Assembly: GCA_009692365.1 (NCBI GenBank)
Contig: SHZJ01000027.1
Location: 1-49,240, forward strand
Source: Gammaproteobacteria bacterium
GTDB lineage: Bacteria; Pseudomonadota; Gammaproteobacteria; Ga0077536
Length of the DNA stretch: 49,240 nt
Reading direction: 5' to 3'
Made by a program: the position numbers and the translations under genes. This document shows positions 7,728-16,993 of this stretch, piece after piece. The notes beneath the pieces are model-generated. The model saw nothing but the letters and a program-made list of their open reading frames with translations. It ran no database searches and had not been told where the DNA came from. How positions within the stretch are numbered: position 1 is the stretch's first letter; the number at the start of each line of letters is the position of its first letter.

Positions 7728-8059
7728 CAAGGCTCCCTCCGCTCCGTATGTTTTTTTTCTCTCCGACGGCCACCTCGTGCCGGAGGGCACAAGTCTCAAA
7801 GATGAAACCACCCCTGCGGCCTCGTGTGACCAACGCGCTGGTTGGAGTTTATGGCACGCCTCGGCAGGCGACTACCGACCGCCGCCTGGCATGCCCGACC
7901 CCGCAACCGCGGTCTGGGTCTAACCGCGACTCACTAGTGGAGTGCTAGCGACCCTTCTAAGGTGAAGCCCGGCCGCGGACAGCTGCCGGGAGGGGGGCCG
8001 TAAGGCTCGCATCGTGATTCTCCTGCGTTAGCGTTGCTGCCCAGCAACGGGGTGAGTGC
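7728..8059. other. Intergenic region with one hairpin
   Basis: No gene is seen in these 332 bases. CGTTGCT (8032-8038) and AGCAACG (8043-8049) form a perfect seven-bp hairpin with a four-base loop, 10 bases downstream of the aminotransferase stop at 8060. There is no U-run after it, so it may be a 3' stabilising structure rather than an intrinsic terminator. The promoter for the 7727 gene should also lie here but no clear boxes were found. Confidence 0.4.
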
Positions 8060-9439
8060 TCAGCGTCGACGCGCAAGCACGAGGTCTAACGACCGCCCCA
8101 GCCGCGCGCAGATCTCATCAATTTCGCTCGCCTGAATAATCAACGGCGGGGCAAAAATTAAACTGCGACCCGCCGCGCGCGTCACCACGCCTGCCGCGAA
8201 TAAGACCGAATGTACCGCCAAGCACGTGGCCTCGGCGCTCGCAGCATCGTTGCTAGGCCGGTCATCCTCATCGCGCAAAAGAAAATCCAATGCCCCCCCC
8301 AGACCTTGGGTCCGGACCTCACCTACGAGTGGGTGATCGGCGTAGGCCCGCAGTCCGCGCGCCAAGTGCTCACCCATCAGGGCCGCGTGGGCCACCAGTT
8401 GGTCACGTTCGATGATCTCCAGCACCTTCAAGGCAGCCGCAGCACCTACCGGGTGCGCGGCGTAGGTTGCGGCATGCGCCAGCGTGCCCACCGCGGCCGA
8501 GCCACGCTCCAGATCGGCGTAGAGTTCGCGCCCGATGACTATCGCAGACAACGGGAAGTAGCCGCTCGTGATGGCCTTGGCCAAGGTGATATGGGTCGGC
8601 TTTAAGTCATAGGTCTCGCACCCAAAGAACGCCCCCGTGCGCCCGCCGCCGGTAATCACTTCGTCGACGACAAAACTAACGTCATGCTGGTCCAACACGG
8701 CGGCAATCGCCGGAAAATATTCCGCCGGGGGGGTCTTGAAGCCCGCTGAGAAACTAATCGGTTCCGCAAAGAACGCCGCTACGGAGTTCGGCGGCTCGCG
8801 GCGGATCAAATCGTCTAATTCCTGCGCCAACCGGCGCGCAAAAGCCTGCGTCGTCTCGCCCGGCGCTCGCGAGCCGTGATAGTCCGGCTGTGAGACATGT
8901 CGAAAACCCGGCAGCGGCAGGCCAAATTCCTCATGATGCGCGCCCGTGAGGCTCGCGCTGGCCAGTGTGCCGCCGTGATAGCTGCCCTCCCGTCCGATGA
9001 TAGTGACCCGCTGTGGTTGGTCGCGCGCGACCGCCTGAAAGCGCAGCAGTTTGACCAAGAAATCGTTCGCCTCCGAACCGGTCGAAGCGAACAAAATATG
9101 CGCGTCGGGCACCGGCACCATTTGTACCAGCCGTTCAGCCAAATCCAGTGAGCGCTTGCTCGTGCGGTTAAGCGCCGAGACGAAGAACGGCAACTCGCGA
9201 TACTGAGCCATGATGGCGTCGATGAGCTCAGGGTGCTGGTAGCCCAGCGAGGCGACATAGAACGTCGCAGTCGCCTCGATGTATTCGCGACCGTCGGTAT
9301 CGTAGACATAGATTCCCTGGCCTCGCTCGATAAAACGGGTCTCGCTGGCCGTGTTTTCGGCGATGCGTTGAAACCCCAAAATCAGCGGCAGACGCTCGTT
9401 CTCTTCGCCCGCGCGAGCGCGCGATGAGTCGCTAGACAT
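8060..9439 (-). CDS. Class III PLP-dependent aminotransferase
   Basis: From the ATG at 9439 the protein has 459 residues. It has the class III omega-aminotransferase layout: GQGIYVYDTDGREYIEATA, the PLP-phosphate segment FASTGSEANDFLVKLLRF, GREGSYHGGTLASAS, the conserved Asp in VVDEVITGGGRTG, and the Schiff-base lysine at about residue 288 in THITLAKAITSGYFP. Close relatives transfer amino groups from omega-amino acids or amines to pyruvate. The start overlaps the stop of the upstream hyuB as ATGTCTAG, giving tight translational coupling with the hyuA-hyuB pair. That suggests the HyuAB product or by-product is an amino acid or amine that this enzyme deaminates. Upstream in-frame ATGs lie inside hyuB and are less likely. 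Confidence 0.92.
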   Translation of the reverse strand: MSSDSSRARAGEENERLPLILGFQRIAENTASETRFIERGQGIYVYDTDGREYIEATATFYVASLGYQHPELIDAIMAQYRELPFFVSALNRTSKRSLDLAERLVQMVPVPDAHILFASTGSEANDFLVKLLRFQAVARDQPQRVTIIGREGSYHGGTLASASLTGAHHEEFGLPLPGFRHVSQPDYHGSRAPGETTQAFARRLAQELDDLIRREPPNSVAAFFAEPISFSAGFKTPPAEYFPAIAAVLDQHDVSFVVDEVITGGGRTGAFFGCETYDLKPTHITLAKAITSGYFPLSAIVIGRELYADLERGSAAVGTLAHAATYAAHPVGAAAALKVLEIIERDQLVAHAALMGEHLARGLRAYADHPLVGEVRTQGLGGALDFLLRDEDDRPSNDAASAEATCLAVHSVLFAAGVVTRAAGRSLIFAPPLIIQASEIDEICARLGRSLDLVLARRR

Positions 9440-11291
9440 CGGCGGGCAGCGCACCGCCAGAGCGCACCGAGCCGCGCGCGCTGCGCATAGCGAGCCGTAC
9501 GGCCATCGTTGCAGTGTCATCGATGGCGAGGGTCTCCTCGTCGGCTGCGCCATTCAACACCACCCCATAGACGTCGCGCGCATGCGCTACGCAGATAAAG
9601 CGTTCCAGCACATCCTCACGCACCCGACTAGGTTCACGCTCTAAAGGGTCCCCGTAACCACCACCGGCGGTGTCCAGCCCGCGCAGCCACTGGCCTTTTT
9701 TGAGCTCCACCTGACCCACATTCGGCATCTGAGTTTCGGCGCCTGTTTCATCGATGAGGTCGATGCGTCCCACGTTGCCGTCGCCGCCGCCGCGCACGCC
9801 CCGTGCGGGGTTTTGCTGGCCGTCCGCCGCGAACACCACGGTCATGGGGTGATTGCTCGGACCATAGGTCATTAAGGTCCCGGGGGCGCCACGGTTGCGT
9901 CCCGCGCCCATCGAGTTTTGGGTCAATTTTATGGTTTGGTAATGCACCGGGTAGCTCAGTTCACTGATCTCTATACTGTCGCGGTACATGAGCCCGGCTA
10001 CGACCGGAATGCCGTAAGTAATCCAGCCATCGCAGTAGGGCGAGCCCGGCCCGCCGTTGCCGCCAATAATGAGTTGGTTCACATAGGGGTGGTCGGCGTG
10101 GCGTGCGTCGGTGCCCGAAATGACCGACATTCCCGCACCCATGCCGATGCCACCCTCGGCCAGTCCAAAGCCCTCGCCGAGTTCCGCCAGGGCGGCCTGT
10201 ACATTGTTCAACAATCGTTCCGAGACATTCGTCGTTGCGACCGAGCAGCTGTGCGGAAAGCTGGGAATACCGATGGCCGCACCCTCGCGCAGCTTCATGC
10301 TGATGCAGCGATACGACCCGCCGTTACGCGGAATATCTGAGGGTAAACAATTGTAGACACCGGCCACCGAGTTGCTGATGGAACAGGCCTCGGAGAGATT
10401 CAGCCCGTTATCCATACAGTCGATGTTGTTCGTGAGGTCTATTTCGACCTGCCCAGCCACCGGGTCAATAGTGAGTTTTACGCGCACCGGGATCTGGACG
10501 GTCCTAAACGGCGGGATAGGATCGTGAAAATTTTCGCGCTCGATCGTCGCCGCCGGCAGCGCCGCGATCGCCAGCCGCATGCGCTGCTCGCTGTAATCGA
10601 ACCACTGCACGACAAAGCGCTTGATCGTCGCCGTACCATATTTCTGGAAAATATCGCGGATGCGGCGCTCGCCCGTGCGGACCGAACCCAGCATGGCCAA
10701 AAAATCGCCGTACCAATAATCCGGCACCCTGATCCGGCGCTGGCACATCCGAATAATGTCCTGATTGGTCTCGAAGCCCCGCTGGACGCGCACGGCCGGA
10801 AAAATCAACGCGCCTTCTTCGTAAATGTCTTTGGCCGCTGCGTGATAGGTCGTCGGCAGGCTATTGCCGATATCCGCCTGGTGGGCCTTGGCGCAGACCG
10901 TGAATACGTGCTCACCCTCCCAGAACACCGGCACCAGCAGGGTGTGGTCGGCCGGGTGGGAGTTACCGCTGTAGGGGTCGTTGTGCAGATAGGCATCACC
11001 CTCGGCGATATCATCGTGGTAGGCGCACATCGTCGCCGTCTGCAGATTTAAACCATAGGTATGAGCAGGCAAGCCCTCGGCGGTGGCAAACAATTCGTTA
11101 TCCGCGGTCGTGATGCCACAAGAAAAGTCGCGCGCGCTGTTGATCACCGCCGAGCGCCCGGTACGCAGCATCGTGTTGGTCATTTCGCGCACCACCCCGT
11201 CGAAGCGGTTCGCCAACACCGCGAGCAGCATCGGCGAGAGCGCCTCGGCGTGCGGCGGCGTGGGCGTGGGGGAAGAGAATTCAGTTTTCAT
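9432..11291 (-). CDS. hyuB: Second HyuB-type hydantoinase B / oxoprolinase family subunit
   Basis: This 619-residue hydantoinase_B protein shows HNDPYSGNSHPADHTLLVPVF, CAKAHQADIGNSLP, the Gly-rich NGGPGSPYCDGW and C-terminal LDTAGGGYGDPLEREPSRV. It differs clearly in sequence from the other HyuB in the window (2191-3882), so the two pairs are paralogues of different subfamilies, not a recent duplication. It starts six bases after the hyuA stop at 11297, with GAGG eight bases upstream, and its own stop lies inside the start of the aminotransferase gene. It would form a complex with the 11297-13399 protein. The substrate is unknown; the coupled aminotransferase points to a nitrogen compound. 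Confidence 0.92.
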   Translation of the reverse strand: MKTEFSSPTPTPPHAEALSPMLLAVLANRFDGVVREMTNTMLRTGRSAVINSARDFSCGITTADNELFATAEGLPAHTYGLNLQTATMCAYHDDIAEGDAYLHNDPYSGNSHPADHTLLVPVFWEGEHVFTVCAKAHQADIGNSLPTTYHAAAKDIYEEGALIFPAVRVQRGFETNQDIIRMCQRRIRVPDYWYGDFLAMLGSVRTGERRIRDIFQKYGTATIKRFVVQWFDYSEQRMRLAIAALPAATIERENFHDPIPPFRTVQIPVRVKLTIDPVAGQVEIDLTNNIDCMDNGLNLSEACSISNSVAGVYNCLPSDIPRNGGSYRCISMKLREGAAIGIPSFPHSCSVATTNVSERLLNNVQAALAELGEGFGLAEGGIGMGAGMSVISGTDARHADHPYVNQLIIGGNGGPGSPYCDGWITYGIPVVAGLMYRDSIEISELSYPVHYQTIKLTQNSMGAGRNRGAPGTLMTYGPSNHPMTVVFAADGQQNPARGVRGGGDGNVGRIDLIDETGAETQMPNVGQVELKKGQWLRGLDTAGGGYGDPLEREPSRVREDVLERFICVAHARDVYGVVLNGAADEETLAIDDTATMAVRLAMRSARGSVRSGGALPADV

Positions 11292-11296
11292 GACAG

Positions 11297-13399
11297 CTAC
11301 CTCGGCAGAAATTCGGCCACAAAGCTGCCCGCTGGCGACAAGGTCGCGCGGGTTCCGGGCGGCAGCACGAGCGTCGTGGTCGCCTCTTCGATGATTGCGG
11401 GTCCTTCGATGACCGCCCCGGGCTGGATTTCTTCGCCGCGATACACCCGTGCCTCGCGCCGATCGTCGAGGTCGAACAGTGCGCTGCGCAGTCCGATGTG
11501 GCGCGGGGCGCTCGGCGCCATCGGCGCGACCGGGGCGCTCGCCAGCGGCTGTGGCAGTGCGATCGAAAGCCTGCCCGTCCAGTTCAGGAATTCGATGGGG
11601 CTGGCGGGATCGTCCACACTGAAAATACGTCGATGGTTGGCGTGGAAGGACTGCACCAGCTGCGCCACATCGGCGGCTGACTCCAGACGCGCACCGGGCA
11701 ACTCCACGCTGATGTCCCAGACCTGAGCGGCGTAATGGGCATCGACGCGATACGCAGTTTGGCGTGCGTTAAAACCGCGCGCGCCCAGCCGCGCCGCGAA
11801 GCTATCAAGGTGGCTATCGATCGCCGCTAGCGCCTCGTTCACGGTGGTCCGATCAAAGGTTGTCGAGCGGGTGGGCATGCTGGCGCTGTGCTCCACCTGG
11901 ATGTCTGAAAATTGCATGCCGCAGGCCGACAGTACGCTGGCGGTGCGGGGAATAATCACCGTCCGACAATTCAGCTCGCGCGCGATCGGCATGATGCCCA
12001 GGCCCGCAGCACCCCCACCCGCGACGATGACGGCTTCGCTGGGGTCCACGCCCTCGCTGACCGTGATGTCCTTAATGGCGTTGATCATGGTCTCGTTGGA
12101 CACTGCAAAAATCGAATACGCGGCCGCCTCCACCGAGATCTGCAGCGGGTCGGCGATGGTCTTAAGCGCTGCCCGCGCGGCCGCGATATCGAGCTGCATG
12201 CGGCCGCCCAGAAAATAGTGGGGGTCGATGTAACCGAGCACCAAGGCGGCGTCGGTTACCGTCGGTTCCTGCCCGCCCAGCTGGTAGCACGCCGGTCCAG
12301 GGTTAGCGCCCGCGCTGCGCGGCCCCACCCGCAGCAGGCCGGCGGTATCGATCCAGCCGATAGAGCCGCCACCTGCGCCCACGCTGCGCGCATCGACGGC
12401 CGAAATTCCCAGCATGTGGCCGGTGAACTGTTCACCCAGCCAGGTCTCCTGTGTGATGGTGATTTTTCCCTCGCGGATCAAGCTCACGTCGAAGGTGGTG
12501 CCGCCGGTGTCCACCACCAGCACGGACTCTTGCTGGTGCTCGAATTCGGCATAGCGGCGCCCGGCCACCGGCCCCATCGCGGGCCCAGAACGCACCGTAT
12601 GAATCGGTCGTGCGACAACGCTATCGATATCTAGGCAACCACCTATCGTGGTGCTGACGAGGATTTCTCCGCTATATCCAGCGTGGCGTAGGTCGGCCTG
12701 CATGTCGCGTAGATGGGCCTGCATCAAGGGCTTGATCGAGGCGTCGATCGCCGCCGACGAGGCGCGGCGATACTCGCGCAGAATGGGGTTCAGGGCGTGC
12801 GCCAAGGTGTAGGGAACCCCGGGCAAAATGCGCTCGATCATCTCGCCCAAGCGCAACTCGTGAACCGGGTTGGCAATCGACCACAGCAGCGAAACTGCAC
12901 AGGCCTCAAAGCCCCGCGCTTTGATCGACAGCAAGGTGCGCTCTGCCTGATCCTCGTCCAGTGGCAGATAAATGCCACCGCCCGCGTCGATGCGTTCCGT
13001 TATTTCGAAGGTATGACGCCGCGGTATATAGGGCGGCGGATAGGGTTTGGAGAAGCCGTGGGGGTCGAATTTCCCCCCTTCGCGCAAGACCAACACGTCC
13101 GGGAATCCGGCGCTCGTCAGGTACGCCGTTTTCGCCACCTCGCCGGTAACAATCGCATTGGTGGCCCGCGTTGTGCCATAAATCAGGATGGCGGTGTGCG
13201 CCAGAACGTCCGCGACCGTGAGCCCAAGTGCGGCGGCGGCCGTGGCGAGTGCGGCCCTTAGGCCCTCGAAAATACGGCTCGGTGTGGTTAGCGCTTTACC
13301 GATCGTGAAATGCCCGCGCTCATCCGCCACGACCACGTCGGTGAAAGTGCCACCGGTATCCACACTGATTCGCCAGCCACTGCCTTGTGGGACTGCCAT
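11297..13399 (-). CDS. hyuA: Second HyuA-type hydantoinase A / oxoprolinase family ATPase subunit
   Basis: The 700-residue protein opens MAVPQGSGWRISVDTGGTFTD with the first ASKHA phosphate loop. It has YGTTRATNAIVTGEVAKTAY, the second loop VVDTGGTTFDVSLI, and SVGAGGGSIGWIDTAGLLRV followed by GPACYQLGGQEPTVTDA, all standard for hydantoinase A / N-methylhydantoinase A. The start has GGGAGC about ten bases upstream. It is the first gene of a three-gene minus-strand operon (hyuA, hyuB, aminotransferase). It would supply ATP-dependent activation of a cyclic amide or similar substrate. It is distinct from the HyuA at 3885-5930 and shares mainly the family motifs. Confidence 0.92.
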   Translation of the reverse strand: MAVPQGSGWRISVDTGGTFTDVVVADERGHFTIGKALTTPSRIFEGLRAALATAAAALGLTVADVLAHTAILIYGTTRATNAIVTGEVAKTAYLTSAGFPDVLVLREGGKFDPHGFSKPYPPPYIPRRHTFEITERIDAGGGIYLPLDEDQAERTLLSIKARGFEACAVSLLWSIANPVHELRLGEMIERILPGVPYTLAHALNPILREYRRASSAAIDASIKPLMQAHLRDMQADLRHAGYSGEILVSTTIGGCLDIDSVVARPIHTVRSGPAMGPVAGRRYAEFEHQQESVLVVDTGGTTFDVSLIREGKITITQETWLGEQFTGHMLGISAVDARSVGAGGGSIGWIDTAGLLRVGPRSAGANPGPACYQLGGQEPTVTDAALVLGYIDPHYFLGGRMQLDIAAARAALKTIADPLQISVEAAAYSIFAVSNETMINAIKDITVSEGVDPSEAVIVAGGGAAGLGIMPIARELNCRTVIIPRTASVLSACGMQFSDIQVEHSASMPTRSTTFDRTTVNEALAAIDSHLDSFAARLGARGFNARQTAYRVDAHYAAQVWDISVELPGARLESAADVAQLVQSFHANHRRIFSVDDPASPIEFLNWTGRLSIALPQPLASAPVAPMAPSAPRHIGLRSALFDLDDRREARVYRGEEIQPGAVIEGPAIIEEATTTLVLPPGTRATLSPAGSFVAEFLPR

Positions 13400-13680
13400 A
13401 TTCGTTGTGCTCCCAGCGCGCAGATCAATTTACTCGGAACTCGGAATTCGAGCTTAAAAACTTAGCACCGGAATGCGCTAACGGCTAGCGGCGTGCGCGA
13501 CTGCGGCAGCACTCGGGCGGGCACGGCGCGGCGCCCAGCGGGCATTTGACGGACAATCTTGCGGTGAATCCTCATCTCCGCGCGCCGGGCGCGGGGGTGG
13601 TTGCCGCCGCAGACCTGCCCCAAATAGGGGAGCCGCCACCGCCACACTGGCGGCGCACTGCCTCGGGGCCGATTCACCTA
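13400..13680. other. Intergenic region upstream of the second hyu operon
   Basis: No gene was recognised. The region should hold the promoter of the hyuA gene starting at 13399, but no confident -35/-10 pair was found. It leads into repeat array B. Confidence 0.3.
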
Positions 13681-13833
13681 TCAATCGCGTCTGACGCCAT
13701 TGAGTTGTTGCATTTATCTACGGTTTTCTAATCGAGTCTGACCCCATTGATTTTCCCATTGATTTTCCCATTGATTTTATGACCCTATTGAAATCGAGTC
13801 TGACCCCATTGATTTCTCTTGATTTTAATCCTC
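13681..13833. repeat. REP-like repeat array B (same family as array A)
   Basis: The core AATCGAGTCTGACCCCATTG occurs at about 13730-13749 and 13792-13811, and a degenerate copy with two changes (AATCGCGTCTGACGCCATTG) at 13683-13702. Between them the tail CCCATTGATTTT is repeated in 12-bp tandem at about 13744-13779. The tail differs from array A (ATTTT instead of ATCA), yet the 12-bp period and the GTCTGACCCCATTGAT core are the same. The array runs into the stop codon of the glycosyltransferase at 13825. Confidence 0.8.
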
Positions 13834-15384
13834 AGCTCCGCGATAGCGCGCCAGAATCGCGCGCGCGCCGGAGATGGAATCATCGGGGTCAACGCGCGCG
13901 ACGTCGAGGATTTCCAGCTCCGCTCGCAGTGCGTCAAAAGGGAACATTGGCGGCACGCCGTTGGCCGGAAAACTGCGGACGGCGAGCATCAGGACATACG
14001 GGCATTGCCGGAGCACGCTCGCCGGTGCGGCGAGGCCATGGATTAAGTGCAGGGATGGGCGACGGGCGTAGTACATCACCTGTTCGGGGATGGCGCTGGC
14101 GATACAGGCCTGCGCCGGCAGTTCCGTGCGTGCGTGTCGTAACAACGTGACCACCGGGTCGAAGGCTTGGGCGGCCAGAACGGCCATGCGCAAACTCGGC
14201 CACCGGTAGCGCGCGGGAGTGTGAGACACCGCGCTGACGTTGGAGGGCGCGGCCAATTCTTGGCGTAATGCGAGCAAACTGGGGGTTGCTAACGACAGCA
14301 GCACGCAGGGCAGCGCGTAGAGTGCCGCACTAGCGCTGCGGCGCGACGAGCTGCTTCGCAGCGCATAATCCAGCGCGCTCATCGCGTAGCCACCTGCCAA
14401 CGGCAACACCACAAACAGGAAGCGCCGAAAATGTTCGGGATAGGGCCACAGCATGATTAAACCGAGATAGGTCAGCAAATAGACGGCGTCGCAGCGTCCG
14501 CTGCACAATCGGCGCAGAAAGACCACCCCGGCACACACACCGAGCACTGCCAGCGCGATTTGAACAGGCGCGGCGGCTTGCAGATCAACGCTGCGCGACA
14601 CCGCCTCCCCTGCCGCGCGCCAATTCACCCACACAACCTGCCAGAGGGACCCAAAGACATTGCTGGCCGCAAAGGCGCGCTGGTGAAAATAAGAGGCGGT
14701 GAGCCCTTCGAGGTGTCGAAAAATCAGCCAGCCGGCAGGCGGTAACCAGGCACACAACAGCGCCAGGATCCGCCGTGGTGGGGCCTGCAGTAGCAACGTC
14801 AGAGTGAAGGCGGCCAGCAAGGTGATGCCGACCGTCCGGGTCAGCACCGCCAAACCACAGCAAACGCCCGCCACCAACCAGGCGCCGGGCCGCGCTGGAG
14901 CTCGGCTGATGGCGTACAGGGCGGTCAGGGTCAAGAGTAAATAAAGCGGTTCACTCTGGACGTCCAGCGCGGTCAGAAAGCTGATCGGTAAAAGTGCGAA
15001 GCTCAGACTAAGCGCCAGCGCAGGGCCGGCGGGAATGCCAAGACTTGCGTACCAGCGCGCGAGCACCGCAAAGGCGGCACCCAGTAGTCCTGCGTTAAGC
15101 ATGAAGGCCTGCAGCGGCTTATCGGCGCCCGCTTGGACCACCGCCAGGAGCAGCGGATACAGCGGTGGGAAAGGATACTCACCGAAGAGAAACCGCCAAT
15201 CCAAGGCGTCACTTGCCGGCGCGTACTGCACCGCGTCGGCCATCAGCAGATAGATATATCCGTCAGCGAGCAAGCCCTCGCCGCTGGCACGCCACGCGCA
15301 CCAAGCGCACAGCCCGCTGATCACGAGGCCCATCAGCAAGGGGGGGATCCAAGCCAGCAGCGAGGTACCCAACTCGCGGCGCAT
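13825..15384 (-). CDS. Multi-spanning membrane glycosyltransferase (GT39/PMT-like)
   Basis: From the ATG at 15384 the protein has about 519 residues with 10 or more predicted membrane helices. It follows the layout of lipid-linked-sugar glycosyltransferases of the GT-C fold (ArnT/PMT/GT39-like). A first helix is followed by a loop with acidic residues (LLADGYIYLLMADAVQYAPA), then FGEYPFPPLYPLLLAV and the SEPLYLLLTLTALYA segment typical of this superfamily. The C-terminal 150 residues are soluble and probably periplasmic. It would transfer a sugar from a polyprenyl phosphate to a lipid, glycan or protein; donor and acceptor are unknown. Starts further upstream (GTG 15411, GTG 15459) are possible, the latter inside a repeat array. 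The gene is alone, between two repeat arrays. Confidence 0.78.
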   Translation of the reverse strand: MRRELGTSLLAWIPPLLMGLVISGLCAWCAWRASGEGLLADGYIYLLMADAVQYAPASDALDWRFLFGEYPFPPLYPLLLAVVQAGADKPLQAFMLNAGLLGAAFAVLARWYASLGIPAGPALALSLSFALLPISFLTALDVQSEPLYLLLTLTALYAISRAPARPGAWLVAGVCCGLAVLTRTVGITLLAAFTLTLLLQAPPRRILALLCAWLPPAGWLIFRHLEGLTASYFHQRAFAASNVFGSLWQVVWVNWRAAGEAVSRSVDLQAAAPVQIALAVLGVCAGVVFLRRLCSGRCDAVYLLTYLGLIMLWPYPEHFRRFLFVVLPLAGGYAMSALDYALRSSSSRRSASAALYALPCVLLSLATPSLLALRQELAAPSNVSAVSHTPARYRWPSLRMAVLAAQAFDPVVTLLRHARTELPAQACIASAIPEQVMYYARRPSLHLIHGLAAPASVLRQCPYVLMLAVRSFPANGVPPMFPFDALRAELEILDVARVDPDDSISGARAILARYRGAED

Positions 15385-15430
15385 AGCGCTAAGCGCCCCG
15401 CTGACGTTCACGCGCCGCCGCTCTGGCCGG

Positions 15431-15813
15431 CCGTGAGCAAGCTGAGCAAGCTGGGACACCCATCGTCAGCAAGCTGCGCAGCAAGCTGGGACACCCACCG
15501 TCTGGGGGCCGGCGGCGACGATCTGGCCGCGGAGCAAGCTGGGACACCCACCGTCTGGGGGCCGGCGGCGACGATCTGGCCGCGGAGCAAGCCGCGGAGC
15601 AAGCTGGGACACCCATCGAGCGTGTAGCTGCGGCGGCGAGTTGGGCTGCCGGGCAGGCGCAGAGCGCAGACCGGCGTGAGCAAGCTGGGACACCCATCGT
15701 CTGAGGGCCGGAGCAAGCTGGGACACCCATCGTGAGCAAGCTGAGCAAGCTGGGACACCCATCGAGCGTGTAGCTGCGGCGGCGAGTTGGGCTACCGGGC
15801 AGGCGCAGAGCGC
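15431..15813. repeat. Repeat array C: seven copies of AAGCTGGGACACCCAYCG
   Basis: The core GGGACACCC, itself a 3-bp stem with an ACA loop, occurs at 15453, 15488, 15541, 15606, 15687, 15720 and 15752 (start positions), each preceded by AAGCT and followed by AYCG. Two longer duplications are visible. A 53-bp unit begins at 15488 and again at 15541. A segment of about 62 bp with TGTAGCTGCGGCGGCGAGTT begins at 15606 and again at 15752 with one change near its end. The array therefore grew by unequal duplication. It lies between azoR and the glycosyltransferase, both on the minus strand, and is unrelated in sequence to arrays A and B. The rest of 15385-15982 shows no gene. Confidence 0.85.
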
Positions 15814-15982
15814 GCGTGCCCGAATCCCGCCCCCGAATCTCAGCACCCGGCCTGCTGCCACGCCGGCGCTCGCCCGGGCGCAGACCGGTGCCCGCCGCGC
15901 GGCGCTCGGCCCGGCCATCGTCCCCGCGGGCTAAGTTCGGCGCTGCGGCTACCCGCACGAGATAGGACCGCGGCCCCAACGC

Positions 15983-16612
15983 CTAGAAACTTGCGCCTAG
16001 CGCCTGGGCTTGCGCGGCACCTTCCTGGCGCGCCTGCGCAGTCGCCTCGGGGCCAAACAAGGTACCGGCCACGGTAATCGTGCTGACCTCGGTCAGGCCA
16101 ATAAACCCCAGCCAGTTGTAGAACGACGGCTTTTGCATATCCAGCGCCTCGGCACCGCTGCCCGGGTGATACATGCCGCCGCTGGCGAACACCACGGCTA
16201 CTTTGCCGCGCACCAAACCCTGATAGCTCCCGCTCGCGGGGTCGAAGCTCCAGGCGAGACCGGGCTGGGTGATGATGTCGATGTAGTGCTTGAGCACGTA
16301 GGGCAAGCCCAGATTCCACATCGGCACGGAGAAAAGATATTTATCAGCGGCATTGAAGCGCGCAAAAATTCCCTCGACCGTGGCCCAAGCGGCCTGCTCG
16401 CTGGCCGCGGGTTGCTCGCCATGCATGATCGAATATTTAGCGTTCAGCATCTCGCCGTCGAACCGGGGCAGGTTCTCCGCCCATAAATCCAGACGGTCCA
16501 CTTCATCGCCGGGGTGCGTCGCTTGATAGGCCACCAGAAACGTTTCCGCGACGGCCGTCGAATGCGAGCGTGCTTGGCGGGGAGACGATTCGATATACAA
16601 AAGTCTGGCCAT
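15983..16612 (-). CDS. azoR: FMN-dependent NADH-azoreductase (AzoR family)
   Basis: From the ATG at 16612 (AAGGAT about nine bases upstream) the protein has 209 residues, the usual AzoR length. The flavodoxin-like fold is marked by MARLLYIESSPRQARSHST (FMN phosphate loop with SSPR and S), then VPMWNLGLPYVLKHYIDII followed by QPGLAWSFDP, the AzoR signature. FASGGMYHPG in the FMN-binding loop and NWLGFIGL near the C terminus also fit. It would reduce azo compounds or quinones with NAD(P)H in the cytoplasm. The frame continues to 16864 but the family start and ribosome site fix it at 16612. It is divergent from the MaoC gene. Confidence 0.93.
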   Translation of the reverse strand: MARLLYIESSPRQARSHSTAVAETFLVAYQATHPGDEVDRLDLWAENLPRFDGEMLNAKYSIMHGEQPAASEQAAWATVEGIFARFNAADKYLFSVPMWNLGLPYVLKHYIDIITQPGLAWSFDPASGSYQGLVRGKVAVVFASGGMYHPGSGAEALDMQKPSFYNWLGFIGLTEVSTITVAGTLFGPEATAQARQEGAAQAQALGASF

Positions 16613-16993
16613 GCGGAGAGATCCTTGTGGGTTGAAAAAAGGGGCCGGGCCGGGTGGCGAGCTAAGCCATCGCGGCTGCCGTGCCGGGGCGGCGAGCGCT
16701 GGCATAAGGCTAGCGGAAAATTCCCGCGCGCGCTGCGGCGACGGCGCGTCCAGCGCAAAAATCCGCCGGCAATTGTCAGGACCCAGCCCCACCACTCCTC
16801 GTCGTCTGCCGAGGGCAGCCCTCGTAGCGCGGCCGCTGGGACCGATCTGCTGGCGCCGAGCCACCGCATGCCCAGCGCACGCTCGCCGTCGGGCCGGCCT
16901 AAGTCACCGGCAAGAACCGGCCACCGTCCATTGTGCCGCTCGTCGCGCTACCATCACGGCCCAGCCCAACTCAACCCCACAGGAAGCCTCCTC
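16613..16993. other. Divergent intergenic region azoR / MaoC
   Basis: These 381 bases separate two divergent genes and should hold both promoters. No protein-like frame or clear operator was recognised; GC is very high for most of it. Confidence 0.3.

Noticed and set aside
15385-15459. Start of the glycosyltransferase inside repeat array C
   Set aside because: The GTG at 15459 is part of a repeat unit present seven times, and the extra residues are repeat-derived; the ATG at 15384 precedes the first membrane helix.
15389-15979. Long minus-strand frames rich in GCPSLL/GVPACS text
   Set aside because: They are translations of the DNA repeats in array C, open in several frames at once, with no independent protein character.
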